A DNA stretch of 39,229 nt from Fibrobacter sp. UBA4297. Its GTDB lineage: Bacteria > Fibrobacterota > Fibrobacteria > Fibrobacterales > Fibrobacteraceae. Below the pieces are notes generated by a model. It worked only from the letters and a program-made list of their open reading frames with translations, searched no databases and was not told where the DNA came from. Each line of letters opens with the position of its first letter. The stretch's first letter is position 1. Positions 15,113 to 23,606 of this stretch are shown one piece after another. The position numbers and the translations under genes were made by a program. The stretch covers positions 1-39,229 of the forward strand of contig NZ_DGUZ01000004.1 of NCBI RefSeq assembly GCF_002394865.1, given 5' to 3'.

Positions 15113-17071
15113 ATGAAAAAATTATCTCTTTCCTTATTGAGTCTCGCAGGGCTTTCTGCGGGTATGTTCCTTGCAGCATCCTGTGCTGCTCCCTCGGCAA
15201 ATTCCAAAGCGGAGCCTGTGGCCGAATCCGTTGCTCCGGTGATTCACGTCCCGGTTTATGTCGCTCCTGTGACAGTCTTTGAAATGCGCGTGCTCGACAA
15301 GGACAAGCAAGTCCGTGTCGTCGAAAAGCCAACTCTTGCGGCGCTTGATTTTGCGGCGTACTTTGCAAACCCGATCCGCATGGCGGGCATGGATGAAAAG
15401 CCTGAAAATTACACGGGCAAGATGGCTAATGCAAAGCTTGAGGAATTCCCGTTCCCGATGCTCGACTCGATTTCGGATTACGAGCCTGCCGCGGTTGCTG
15501 GTGTAGCTCCGATTGCGTGGGAACCGTTTGCAAAGATTCTCTATGCGCAGACTGGCGATGATGCGCTTGCGAAAGCTTTGAACGAAATTGAAGCGGTCAA
15601 GTGGGATGAACCCGAAGTGTTCCGCGCTTTCCAGACGGTAAGCCGTTTGTGGGGCGTGCCTGGAACGGGCGAAAATCAGGGAAAGATTGAATGGTGGGCC
15701 GAAGTGATGCCTGCTATTTGGACCGGTCGTACTCCGTTCTACGGTAAGCTTAAGGTTGTTTCGGGTGGTGAATCTCTCGAAGTCTTGAACTACTACATGA
15801 CGGCCGAGATGAACAGTGAAGAGGCGATGAACTGGGCTCGTACGCTTTCGTCTTACTGGTACCCGACTTTGAATACGGATTTGGAACAACATACACCAGG
15901 TGCCATTTGGGAAAACTCAAGTGCTAATCGCCCGTTTGCGGTGATGCGTGGAAACCCGATGGGGAGTCCCATGTGGGTTGCCTTTGAAGTGCCTGCGTTC
16001 CGTTTGACGGATGAACAGTTGCGTGCCGCAGCTGTGGCTGATTCTTTGGCTGCTGCAGGCGAAGTTGTGCCGGTGAACCGCACGCTCGATACGAGTTCTT
16101 ATGCCCGCTTGGAAACTCTTGTCGCTATGGAAAATAGCTGCCCTGCAACGCCTGCGACAAAGAAGTTCCGCGAAGCTTTGAAGAAGAAACTGGCGAAGCT
16201 CCCGAAGGAACAGAATGCTTGGGCGGATAACGGAATGCTTTGGTTCCGCCGCAATGCAAACTACCTCGTTGCAGATAAAATTAGCGGTCAGGATAGCCTC
16301 CACAATCCGCTCCCGAGAATGATTGAACTCAAGCAGTACCTGGATTCCATGAATATACAGCTTCTCGTGGTCCCGGTGCCTGTGAAAGAAGAAATCTATG
16401 CAGACAAGCTTGTAAAGGGTACACCTGCGGACTTGTGCGTGAATGTCAACGGCCGTGAATTTATCCGTGAAATGCTCGCTGCCGGGATTGACGTGCTAGA
16501 CCTTTACCCGTCTTTGATGGCGGCCCGCAGTGGCGATGACGCTCCGCATTACAGCTACCAGCGCTACGATACGCACTGGGCATTACCGGGCATGCTTGCC
16601 GCAATGGAACAGCTTGCTTCTCGCGTGACGCAGTACAGCTGGTATGCCGATGCAAACCCGCAACCGGGTAGCCTTGTGATGAAGGATACGGTTGTACTCC
16701 GCGAAGGGGACTTGGTCGCTCATTTACCGGATAAGGAAAAGTCCAAGTATGCCGCCGATACTCTTGCAGGCATGAAAATCTACAAGGGCGACAAGGCTTA
16801 CAAGGGTGGCAAAAATGCTCCAATCCTCTTGATGGGCGACTCGTTCACGGGGGTGTTCGAATCCGTGGACCAAAAGAGCGGTGGCCCGGGTTCCTTGCTT
16901 GCTTATGCGACGGGGCTCGACGTTCAGGTGCTTACGAGCTGGGGCGGAGGCCCTGGCGTTCGCGCTCGCCTCAAGAAGATGAAAAAGGACATGCTGAGCA
17001 AGCGTCTCGTGATTTACATGATGACGGCTCGCGACTACTGGCAAAGTCCGATGGAATGGGACGGTTTATAA
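15113..17071 (+). CDS. AlgX/AlgJ-like SGNH lipoprotein
   Basis: The 652-residue protein begins with a lipoprotein signal (lipobox LAASC, C24), so it is anchored in the envelope. Residues about 40-330 match nothing I know; they are Ala/Glu-rich and globular. The C-terminal half resembles the SGNH hydrolase-like domain of AlgX/AlgJ, which O-acetylate alginate in the periplasm. GMLWFRRNANYLV recalls the GxxGWLF entry motif, YDTHW holds D486 and H488, and GDSFT (575-579) supplies the Ser nucleophile S577. These are the catalytic positions of that family. A GTG six bases upstream (15107) is an alternative start; neither has a strong ribosome-binding site. It is followed by repeats and then the transglutaminase-like gene, and it shares the SGNH theme with the downstream lipoproteins. 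Confidence 0.8.
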   Translation: MKKLSLSLLSLAGLSAGMFLAASCAAPSANSKAEPVAESVAPVIHVPVYVAPVTVFEMRVLDKDKQVRVVEKPTLAALDFAAYFANPIRMAGMDEKPENYTGKMANAKLEEFPFPMLDSISDYEPAAVAGVAPIAWEPFAKILYAQTGDDALAKALNEIEAVKWDEPEVFRAFQTVSRLWGVPGTGENQGKIEWWAEVMPAIWTGRTPFYGKLKVVSGGESLEVLNYYMTAEMNSEEAMNWARTLSSYWYPTLNTDLEQHTPGAIWENSSANRPFAVMRGNPMGSPMWVAFEVPAFRLTDEQLRAAAVADSLAAAGEVVPVNRTLDTSSYARLETLVAMENSCPATPATKKFREALKKKLAKLPKEQNAWADNGMLWFRRNANYLVADKISGQDSLHNPLPRMIELKQYLDSMNIQLLVVPVPVKEEIYADKLVKGTPADLCVNVNGREFIREMLAAGIDVLDLYPSLMAARSGDDAPHYSYQRYDTHWALPGMLAAMEQLASRVTQYSWYADANPQPGSLVMKDTVVLREGDLVAHLPDKEKSKYAADTLAGMKIYKGDKAYKGGKNAPILLMGDSFTGVFESVDQKSGGPGSLLAYATGLDVQVLTSWGGGPGVRARLKKMKKDMLSKRLVIYMMTARDYWQSPMEWDGL

Positions 17072-17140
17072 GAACTTAGAACTTGGAACTTAGAACTTAG
17101 TGGAGTATCTAAGATCTAAGAGCGAAGCGGTCTAAGTTCT
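17072..17140. repeat. GAACTTA heptamer repeats and 9-bp inverted repeat
   Basis: GAACTTA, GAACTTG, GAACTTA, GAACTTA run from the base after the AlgX-like stop codon (17072-17099), followed by two ATCTAAG units. AGAACTTAG (17092-17100) and CTAAGTTCT (17132-17140) form a perfect 9-bp stem with a 31-base loop. No T-run follows. Confidence 0.85.
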
Positions 17141-17154
17141 GCCTACTAAGATTT

Positions 17155-17889
17155 ATGCAGTCTCGTTTTGCGTCTAGAATTTTTTGGCCAATATTCCTCG
17201 CGACTCTTTTGATAGCACTCCCGTTTCTGCTTTGGAACGGAAAAAATGAGAATATGAGCTATCGCGAAATGGCGTGCGTATTTGAAGAACGTGCGCCGGG
17301 CTGCCTTGATTCTGTTAGCGATTGGCATGCAGGACTTGCTTATTTCGATAGTAGTGTCGCTGCGACTCACGATACTTTGCAATCCCTAAAAAAACTGCTT
17401 TGGCAATTTTGGAATATTGAATTTGCCGGGGCGGGCGAGGCGGCGGTAGCAAAAGAATCGGTACTCCCGCTTCGCGTTCTTGCAAACAAGAAATCTGGTT
17501 GCATGGGTCTTTCGTGGCTTGCGCTCATGGTGGCGGAATCGCGTGGATTGCCTCTCGACGCCATACTCCTCCCGGGGCATGTCTTTTTGCGCTATGGGGG
17601 CGACGAAAATGCTGTGAACTTGGAACCGAACCGTCACGGCTTTTCCTATACCGATGAAGAATATCTCGATAAATACAGGAACGGCAATTGGACTGGCCTT
17701 GAATTTAAGCCTTTAGAAATGCGGCAGTTTATTGGCCTTGCTGCTTTTGATATCGGTAACTTGTACCTTGAAAACGACATTCCGCATGCGCTCACGTGGT
17801 ACCGTATGGCCGAAGAATTTTTCCCAGAATATCCGGGAATTGATGTTAATCAAACCATTGCCAAAAATAGATTGCCAAATTCTATATGA
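17155..17889 (+). CDS. Membrane-anchored SirB1-type transglutaminase-like protein
   Basis: The 244-residue protein has one N-terminal transmembrane segment (about 10-27, ending LLWNGKNEN) and an extracytoplasmic domain like the SirB1 transglutaminase-like family. SGCMGLSWLALMVAESRGLPLDAILLPGHVFLRY gives the candidate Cys-His pair C116 and H142, and VNLEPNRHGFSY the third acidic or polar position (E157). The C-terminal part (about 200-240, GNLYLENDIPHALTWYRMAEEFFPEYPGI) looks like a tetratricopeptide repeat. The known fold is that of papain-like proteases or amidotransferases; whether this one is catalytic is unknown. It lies between the AlgX-like gene and the lipoprotein array, all on one strand. 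The gap to the array is 97 bp. Confidence 0.75.
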   Translation: MQSRFASRIFWPIFLATLLIALPFLLWNGKNENMSYREMACVFEERAPGCLDSVSDWHAGLAYFDSSVAATHDTLQSLKKLLWQFWNIEFAGAGEAAVAKESVLPLRVLANKKSGCMGLSWLALMVAESRGLPLDAILLPGHVFLRYGGDENAVNLEPNRHGFSYTDEEYLDKYRNGNWTGLEFKPLEMRQFIGLAAFDIGNLYLENDIPHALTWYRMAEEFFPEYPGIDVNQTIAKNRLPNSI

Positions 17890-17956
17890 TTTCTTATTTT
17901 AACAGAAGATAAAAGCTTGTTTATCGGGAAAATATGCTCCCAAGACGTAGTTCTTT

Positions 17957-17973
17957 GTATGTGTAAAAATCTA
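17957..17973 (+). promoter_or_regulatory. Shared 17-bp motif before array gene 1
   Basis: GTATGTGTAAAAATCTA lies 13 bp before the ATG of the first array gene. The same string with one mismatch is found at 29159-29175 before array gene 5, and I did not find it before the other four. It is probably a promoter or operator element; no standard -35/-10 pair can be assigned to it. Confidence 0.45.
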
Positions 17974-17986
17974 TTTTTGAGGGGAA

Positions 17987-20833
17987 ATGCTAAAACATAA
18001 TACACATACTTTTTTTGTTGAAAAGGTACTTTTTTTAGTGCCGTTTTTGCTTGTACTTTCTGGTTGTGATACTTTTTTCGGAGAGCACGTTTGGCTCAAT
18101 GCGCCGGTAGAAGCCGATAATTCCCATGATGGCTTAATTGTCATCAAGGCGTCGAAGGTGAAAAATTCAAGTGGCGGAACGCTTTCTTATTTAGGGACAT
18201 ATGCAACTACGGCGAAGGCGAGTGAATTTCCGCAATTGCGCGCTGCCTTGAATTACGATTTTTCGATGGGCATGCATGAGGTCACCTGTGCTGAATTCAA
18301 GGACATCATGGGGACCGCTTTTGATGAACGGTGCAATGACGATGGCTCGGACTTGTTGCCTGTCACAAAAGTAACTTATTACGATGCCGTGCTCTACGCC
18401 AATGAACGCAGCAAGCGCGAAGGCTATGATACGGCCTACTCGTACACGTCAACGACTTTCGATGCCAGCGGAAATTGTATTTCGATGGAAGGCCTTGTAT
18501 TTCAGCCGGAAGCTGAAGCTTATCGATTGCCAACGGAGGCAGAATGGCTCATGGCGGCTGATCGTGACTGGAATCCCTCTTATGAATGGAACGCTTTGAA
18601 TTCAGGATTTGAACCGAAAAACGTTTGCTCGTATCCGCGCATGCACGGCGATTTTTGCGATATGGCTGGAAACGTCAAGGAATGGGTTTCTGACTGGTTT
18701 GGCTACTTTAAGGATACAACGGTCACGAATTTCGTCGGTGCTCCGGATGGTGGGGTTCTGGGGGAGCGCATCATTAAAGGCGGCAGTTACCGTAATGACC
18801 CGAGTTCCATCAAGCTTTATAACCGTGGCGATGTTTATATTGTGACCTCGGCTTCGAAGTCGGAATATTTGGGTTTCCGCATTGCGTTTGGCAAAATACC
18901 AGATGCAATCTGGATGGGACATGATGGAAAAGCGCGCGGCAGCCGAATCATCCCGATGGCAAGCGCTACCGCCGTCAAGAATAACCTCGAGACTTATCGC
19001 ACAAAGCTAGTCTTTAGAAACGATGTCTCGGGCAACCTCGCGTATGTCGATTACGTGAACGGAACGCTTACAGTCACTGAAATTGTGGATTCTCTGGATT
19101 CCTATCATCCTGATATTTCCCCAGATGGGAGGTTCGTTGCTTTTTGTACGGGCATGGAAGGTGTTTCGGGAAAATCTGAAGCGTACATCCGTCCGCTTTC
19201 CATAACAAAGTCAAAGCCTTTAAAGATAAAAGCCAAAGGAAATGTTTCGATACCGCGCTGGCATGTGCTTGAAAATGGCGATACTGTAATTGTCTATGTG
19301 TCCGATGCCGGGAACAACAAGGATGAAGCCGTTTTCAAGTCTAAGAGCACGTGGCAAGTGAAGTATGCGAATGGCCGTTTTGGAACTCCGCAGAAACTTT
19401 TTGATGGCGCATACCATGGCGGTATTTCAAGCGACAATAAACTTGCAGTGACTGGAGCTAGGCTATTGCGAGCTCGAATCGCCACTTCTGGTGGAACACT
19501 TGCAAATGGACGAGATACTGTATGGTACAATGGAGAACAGGCATGTAATGTTTCTCTTGCAAATGACGGCTCTAAGCGTGTTGCTTTCCTCGATTTTGGC
19601 GGAAAGACGGGTATAGAGTTTGTGGGTGAAAGCTATGGGACGCACGAACGCCTGTTGATTGCCGATAGCATGGGCCGTTTGGTGAAAGCCATTGCGTCTC
19701 CTGAAGGCTATAGTTTTGACCATGCGGAGTGGGCGCTGAATTATGCAAGCGCAGATTCCGATGGCGGTTTTATTGTCGCAACGCTTACGAATGCCAATGG
19801 CGCACATGCCAAAATTGTCCTTGTGAACGTGAAGGATGGTTCCATCTTGGATTTGGTCGAAGGCGATGAACTATGGCATCCGAGTATTTGGCGTAAAAAG
19901 ATTGACATTCCTGAGAAAAATAAGCTGGATATTGACAGTGCCGGCGTTTACTTGCGCCCGTATGACAAGTGGGAAAGCGTTATTATGCGCTACAAGATGG
20001 AACTCCTTTGGAAGTACCGCGATTCAGCAAATGTGGCAATATTAGGGTCTTCTCGCCCGATGTTTGGCGTGTCGCCATCTCAGTTCGACAAAAAGTTCTT
20101 TGCCGTGAATTTTGGACAAACTCCAAATTCCATTTATATGTCCAGGGATTTTTTGAACTACTACATCTTTAAGCACATGAAAAAGCTTAAATACATTGTG
20201 GTGTCACTGGATATTGATTTTTGGAATAAAGTAGATGGCCCTGATGGGGATAACTTCTTTTTGACGGATGCTGAAAATTATCCGGGATATATTTATGACC
20301 GTAACCATGACTATTGGGAAAAGGGGTACCCGGAGGGGTTGCTCGAATTGACAGAAAACGCTGTTGGCTCGTCAGAAGAAAACCACTACATGAAGGATAA
20401 AGGCCGTTACTTGAATGCCGTGTGCCATTCGTGGCGTGACGAACCTCAAATTGAACAAGACAGTACATGTTTTGATGAACATCGCGACTTGATTGACGAT
20501 AGCAAGAATGCACTTCTCACTATTGTCAAGGAGGCGGCGAAACGCGATATTCGCGTAGTGGGACTCATATTCCCGCAGAGCCCTGCGTATGCAAAGACTG
20601 GGGCGTTTGGACGTTATGGCATGCGTCGTAGCACGGCGCAAAAATTGATTCGTGAACTAGAAGCCCTGAACAAGGAATATCCGAATTTTGTTGTTATGGA
20701 CGAAAATAAAATGGGGGATCATGATTACACCGACTTGATGGCTGTTGACGAAGACCATCTGTGTAACGGGGGAAGCATGATTTTAACTTCTAGACTGAAT
20801 GACTTTTTATTATCATGGGAGGCAAAAAAATGA
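17987..20833 (+). CDS. Array gene 1: SUMF1-propeller-SGNH lipoprotein (TIGR02171-like)
   Basis: The 948-residue protein starts with a lipobox (VLSGC, C27); Asp follows the Cys, which in E. coli would keep it in the inner membrane. Residues about 84-302 are a formylglycine-generating-enzyme (SUMF1) fold: HEVTC (98-101), YRLPTEAEW, CDMAGNVKEWVSDW, KGGSYRND and YLGFRIAFG. The final GGSYR strand has no catalytic cysteines. About 340-660 is a TolB/PD40-type propeller (YHPDISPDG, ELWHPSIW). The C-terminal third resembles SGNH hydrolases: GSSR at 687-690, the FGRYGMRRS loop, and DEDHL with D921 and H924 in DxxH spacing. GAGGGG precedes the ATG. The stop overlaps the next start (ATGA). Function is unknown; the family assignment is from memory. 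Confidence 0.85.
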   Translation: MLKHNTHTFFVEKVLFLVPFLLVLSGCDTFFGEHVWLNAPVEADNSHDGLIVIKASKVKNSSGGTLSYLGTYATTAKASEFPQLRAALNYDFSMGMHEVTCAEFKDIMGTAFDERCNDDGSDLLPVTKVTYYDAVLYANERSKREGYDTAYSYTSTTFDASGNCISMEGLVFQPEAEAYRLPTEAEWLMAADRDWNPSYEWNALNSGFEPKNVCSYPRMHGDFCDMAGNVKEWVSDWFGYFKDTTVTNFVGAPDGGVLGERIIKGGSYRNDPSSIKLYNRGDVYIVTSASKSEYLGFRIAFGKIPDAIWMGHDGKARGSRIIPMASATAVKNNLETYRTKLVFRNDVSGNLAYVDYVNGTLTVTEIVDSLDSYHPDISPDGRFVAFCTGMEGVSGKSEAYIRPLSITKSKPLKIKAKGNVSIPRWHVLENGDTVIVYVSDAGNNKDEAVFKSKSTWQVKYANGRFGTPQKLFDGAYHGGISSDNKLAVTGARLLRARIATSGGTLANGRDTVWYNGEQACNVSLANDGSKRVAFLDFGGKTGIEFVGESYGTHERLLIADSMGRLVKAIASPEGYSFDHAEWALNYASADSDGGFIVATLTNANGAHAKIVLVNVKDGSILDLVEGDELWHPSIWRKKIDIPEKNKLDIDSAGVYLRPYDKWESVIMRYKMELLWKYRDSANVAILGSSRPMFGVSPSQFDKKFFAVNFGQTPNSIYMSRDFLNYYIFKHMKKLKYIVVSLDIDFWNKVDGPDGDNFFLTDAENYPGYIYDRNHDYWEKGYPEGLLELTENAVGSSEENHYMKDKGRYLNAVCHSWRDEPQIEQDSTCFDEHRDLIDDSKNALLTIVKEAAKRDIRVVGLIFPQSPAYAKTGAFGRYGMRRSTAQKLIRELEALNKEYPNFVVMDENKMGDHDYTDLMAVDEDHLCNGGSMILTSRLNDFLLSWEAKK

Positions 20834-23583
20834 AAGACAAAGTACTGATAAATTTAGGGAGCTTTGCTTTTTTGGCCTTGGCCCTAATCCTGCTAAACTC
20901 CTGTAGTGAAGACGATGATTCACCTTCCTCAGGAGAAATACGCAACTATGTCACAAGCGTTGATGGGTTTGTACATGTCGCAGCTAAAGGAAAGTCAACA
21001 TATTTAGGTTCTAATTTGGGAGGGGTTCGCCAAAGTGAAACGCCTCAGATGGAGGCGTTTTTCACGTATGACTTCTATATTGGCGAAACCGAGGTGACCT
21101 GCGGTGAATTCAACGCCTTGCTTAGATCTGCTGATGTTAAGTGCAATGGCAAGTACAACGATGAAAGCCCTATAACGAACGTTACGTTTTACGATGCGGT
21201 TTTGTTTGCAAATGCCAAAAGCAAAAAGGAAAATCTCGATACCGTTTATTCTTACACGAGTGCATCCTTTGACGCCTCTGGCAGTTGCGAAAACTTGACG
21301 GGACTTGCTTTTCATGAAAAAGTCAAGGGCTACCGCTTGCCAACCGAAGCAGAATGGATTTATGTGGCAAGCCAGGGATGGAATCCGGAAAAAGGCTGGA
21401 ATAGTGTCAATTCCGATTTTAAGTTTCACGATGTGGCGACTTCGCCTGCAAATAATCTTGGCGTGTATGACATGGCTGGGAATGTCCTTGAATGGGTGAA
21501 CGATTGGCTAACGTATTTTAAAAACGCACCAGTGACCAACTTTGTCGGGGGTGCCGATGAAGGAAGTCTTGGGGAACGCGTTGTCAAGGGTGGCAGTTAC
21601 AGGGATTTGCCTTCGGCAACGACTTTGCATAGCCGAAGTGATGTGTACACGGTGACTAGTTCGGCAAAAGGCGACTATCTTGGTTTTCGCTTGGCGCTAG
21701 GAGAAATTCCAAATGCGATATGGCTTGACGAAAGCGGAACGGAAAAGGAATCCATTGTCAATTCGCAAGTTGATTTTCTAGAAATGAAACACTTGACGGG
21801 AACGTTTGAAACAAAGCTCGTGTTCCGCAATGATGTGACAAATAAATTGTCCTTTATTGACTTTGGAAGTGGAGTCACCTCCGTTATTGAAATTGAAGGA
21901 ACGCAAAAGGCATATCATCCGGATGTCTCTCCAGATGGAAAGCGCGTGGCGTATTGCACGGGGGTTGAGGGTGTTAATGTGTCGTCCAGTGTTTATGTGC
22001 GCAACTTGGATGCGAGCGGCTCTGGTCTTGTCAAGCTTGATGTTGAAAATGCCGCCATCCCTCGCTGGCACGTACTTGATAATGGCGATACGGCGATAGT
22101 TTATGTGTCCAGTGCCGCGAACAATAAGGAAAGTTCAGCATTTGCATCGACAAGCACGTGGCAGGTGCCTTTTAAAAATGGCAAGTTTGGCAAGCCCAAA
22201 AAGCTTTTTGACGGTGCTTATCATGGCGGTGTGAGCCCTTCAAAAAAACTTGCGGTTACAGGGGCTAGGCTCTTGCGTGCTCGTGTTGCTCCAAGCGGGA
22301 AAACGGTTGCCAACGGGACGGACACGGTGTGGTATGGTGGGGAACAGGCTTGTAATGCCTCTTTGGCAAATGATGGAAGCGATAGGACTTTGTTTCTTGA
22401 TTTTGGCGGAAAGACCGGTGCCAAATTTGTAGGCGAGACTTACCGTACGCACGAAAGGCTCCTTGTTGCCGATGACAAAGGACGACTTGTACAAAGCATT
22501 GCCTCGCCGAAGGGGTATACGTTTGACCATTCGGAATGGGTTTTAGGCGGCTCGAATTACGCTGTTGCAACGCTTGCAAACGCAAGTGGTGCTCATGAAA
22601 AAATTGTATTGATTAACTTGTCTGATAGTACGGTGAAAACGCTTGTTGAAGGGGAAGAACTTTGGCACCCTTGTCTCTGGCATTCTAGGAGCAATTACAA
22701 TAGCAAGGACCTGGACACGGATAGTGCGGGTGTATATTACCTGCCCAGTGCTTATTACAGTGCCTTGGAACTTCGCGTAAAAATGCAGCGTTTCTGGGAA
22801 AATCGTGACGAAATTACGGCTGTTGCGCTTGGCTCGTCTCGAACAATGTTTGCGCTTCATGATAAAAGCATCAAGTCGTACAATATGCTGAATATGGCGT
22901 TTTCTGCAGGGCAGATGACCGGAATCTCTTATCTGTTTGTCAATTACGTGATGAACCACTTGAAAAACTTAAAAGTTCTTGTCCTTGAAATGTCGCCAGA
23001 CTTTTTGTGGTATCACGGGTATGGAACTTGGACGGGTGTTATTTACGAAAGAGTGCCTGGCTTTAAGTACGATGAAAATCACAATTTCTGGGTCGATGGT
23101 TTGCCGGAACACTTTATCGATGCCGCAAAGGTGACTCCGCGTCCTGAAACGGCGCTACAGCATCCTTATACGCTAGAAGATTTCTTGCTGCCGGATATTT
23201 TTTGGGGAACGCCCCTGATTACAAGGGATACTATGGAAGCGGAAATGGATTCCCCAATCTATGAGGAAAACTTTAAGTGTTTCAAGGCCATTGTCGATAT
23301 TGCTCGCCAAAACGGAATCAAGGTAGTCGTGGCCGTTTATCCGCAACATCCAGGCTATGCCTTTACAGGCTCGTTTGGCGTGTATGGCCCAAGACGTAGC
23401 TATGCCTATGCCATTATTGATTCTGTAAAGAAGATGGATGTGGTCCTCTTCGATGAAAATAAGTTTGGTGCCCATGATTACACGGATAATATGGCGTACA
23501 ACGTAGATCATTTGAGTACTTCTGGAGCAATGCAATTTACGCAAAGGTTAGACTTGCTGTTGTCAAAACTAGGTGAAAACTAG
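20830..23583 (+). CDS. Array gene 2: SUMF1-propeller-SGNH lipoprotein (TIGR02171-like)
   Basis: The 917-residue paralog has lipobox LLNSC (C25) followed by an acidic Ser/Asp tether. The SUMF1-like domain (about 74-292) has ETEVTC with C91, YRLPTEAEW, YDMAGNVLEWVNDW and KGGSYRDL. It lacks the two cysteines that the other five have before and in the CDM motif. The propeller runs about 325-640 and the SGNH part about 655-910, with GSSR at 668-671, FGVYGPRRS and VDHL (D893, H894). The start at 20830 is chosen over an in-frame ATG at 20815 because GGGAGG lies 7 bp before it and it overlaps the gene 1 stop as ATGA. It is the most divergent member in the SUMF1 part. Confidence 0.85.
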   Translation: MKDKVLINLGSFAFLALALILLNSCSEDDDSPSSGEIRNYVTSVDGFVHVAAKGKSTYLGSNLGGVRQSETPQMEAFFTYDFYIGETEVTCGEFNALLRSADVKCNGKYNDESPITNVTFYDAVLFANAKSKKENLDTVYSYTSASFDASGSCENLTGLAFHEKVKGYRLPTEAEWIYVASQGWNPEKGWNSVNSDFKFHDVATSPANNLGVYDMAGNVLEWVNDWLTYFKNAPVTNFVGGADEGSLGERVVKGGSYRDLPSATTLHSRSDVYTVTSSAKGDYLGFRLALGEIPNAIWLDESGTEKESIVNSQVDFLEMKHLTGTFETKLVFRNDVTNKLSFIDFGSGVTSVIEIEGTQKAYHPDVSPDGKRVAYCTGVEGVNVSSSVYVRNLDASGSGLVKLDVENAAIPRWHVLDNGDTAIVYVSSAANNKESSAFASTSTWQVPFKNGKFGKPKKLFDGAYHGGVSPSKKLAVTGARLLRARVAPSGKTVANGTDTVWYGGEQACNASLANDGSDRTLFLDFGGKTGAKFVGETYRTHERLLVADDKGRLVQSIASPKGYTFDHSEWVLGGSNYAVATLANASGAHEKIVLINLSDSTVKTLVEGEELWHPCLWHSRSNYNSKDLDTDSAGVYYLPSAYYSALELRVKMQRFWENRDEITAVALGSSRTMFALHDKSIKSYNMLNMAFSAGQMTGISYLFVNYVMNHLKNLKVLVLEMSPDFLWYHGYGTWTGVIYERVPGFKYDENHNFWVDGLPEHFIDAAKVTPRPETALQHPYTLEDFLLPDIFWGTPLITRDTMEAEMDSPIYEENFKCFKAIVDIARQNGIKVVVAVYPQHPGYAFTGSFGVYGPRRSYAYAIIDSVKKMDVVLFDENKFGAHDYTDNMAYNVDHLSTSGAMQFTQRLDLLLSKLGEN

Positions 23584-23606
23584 GAGATGCATTAGGGGAG
23601 CGCAAT

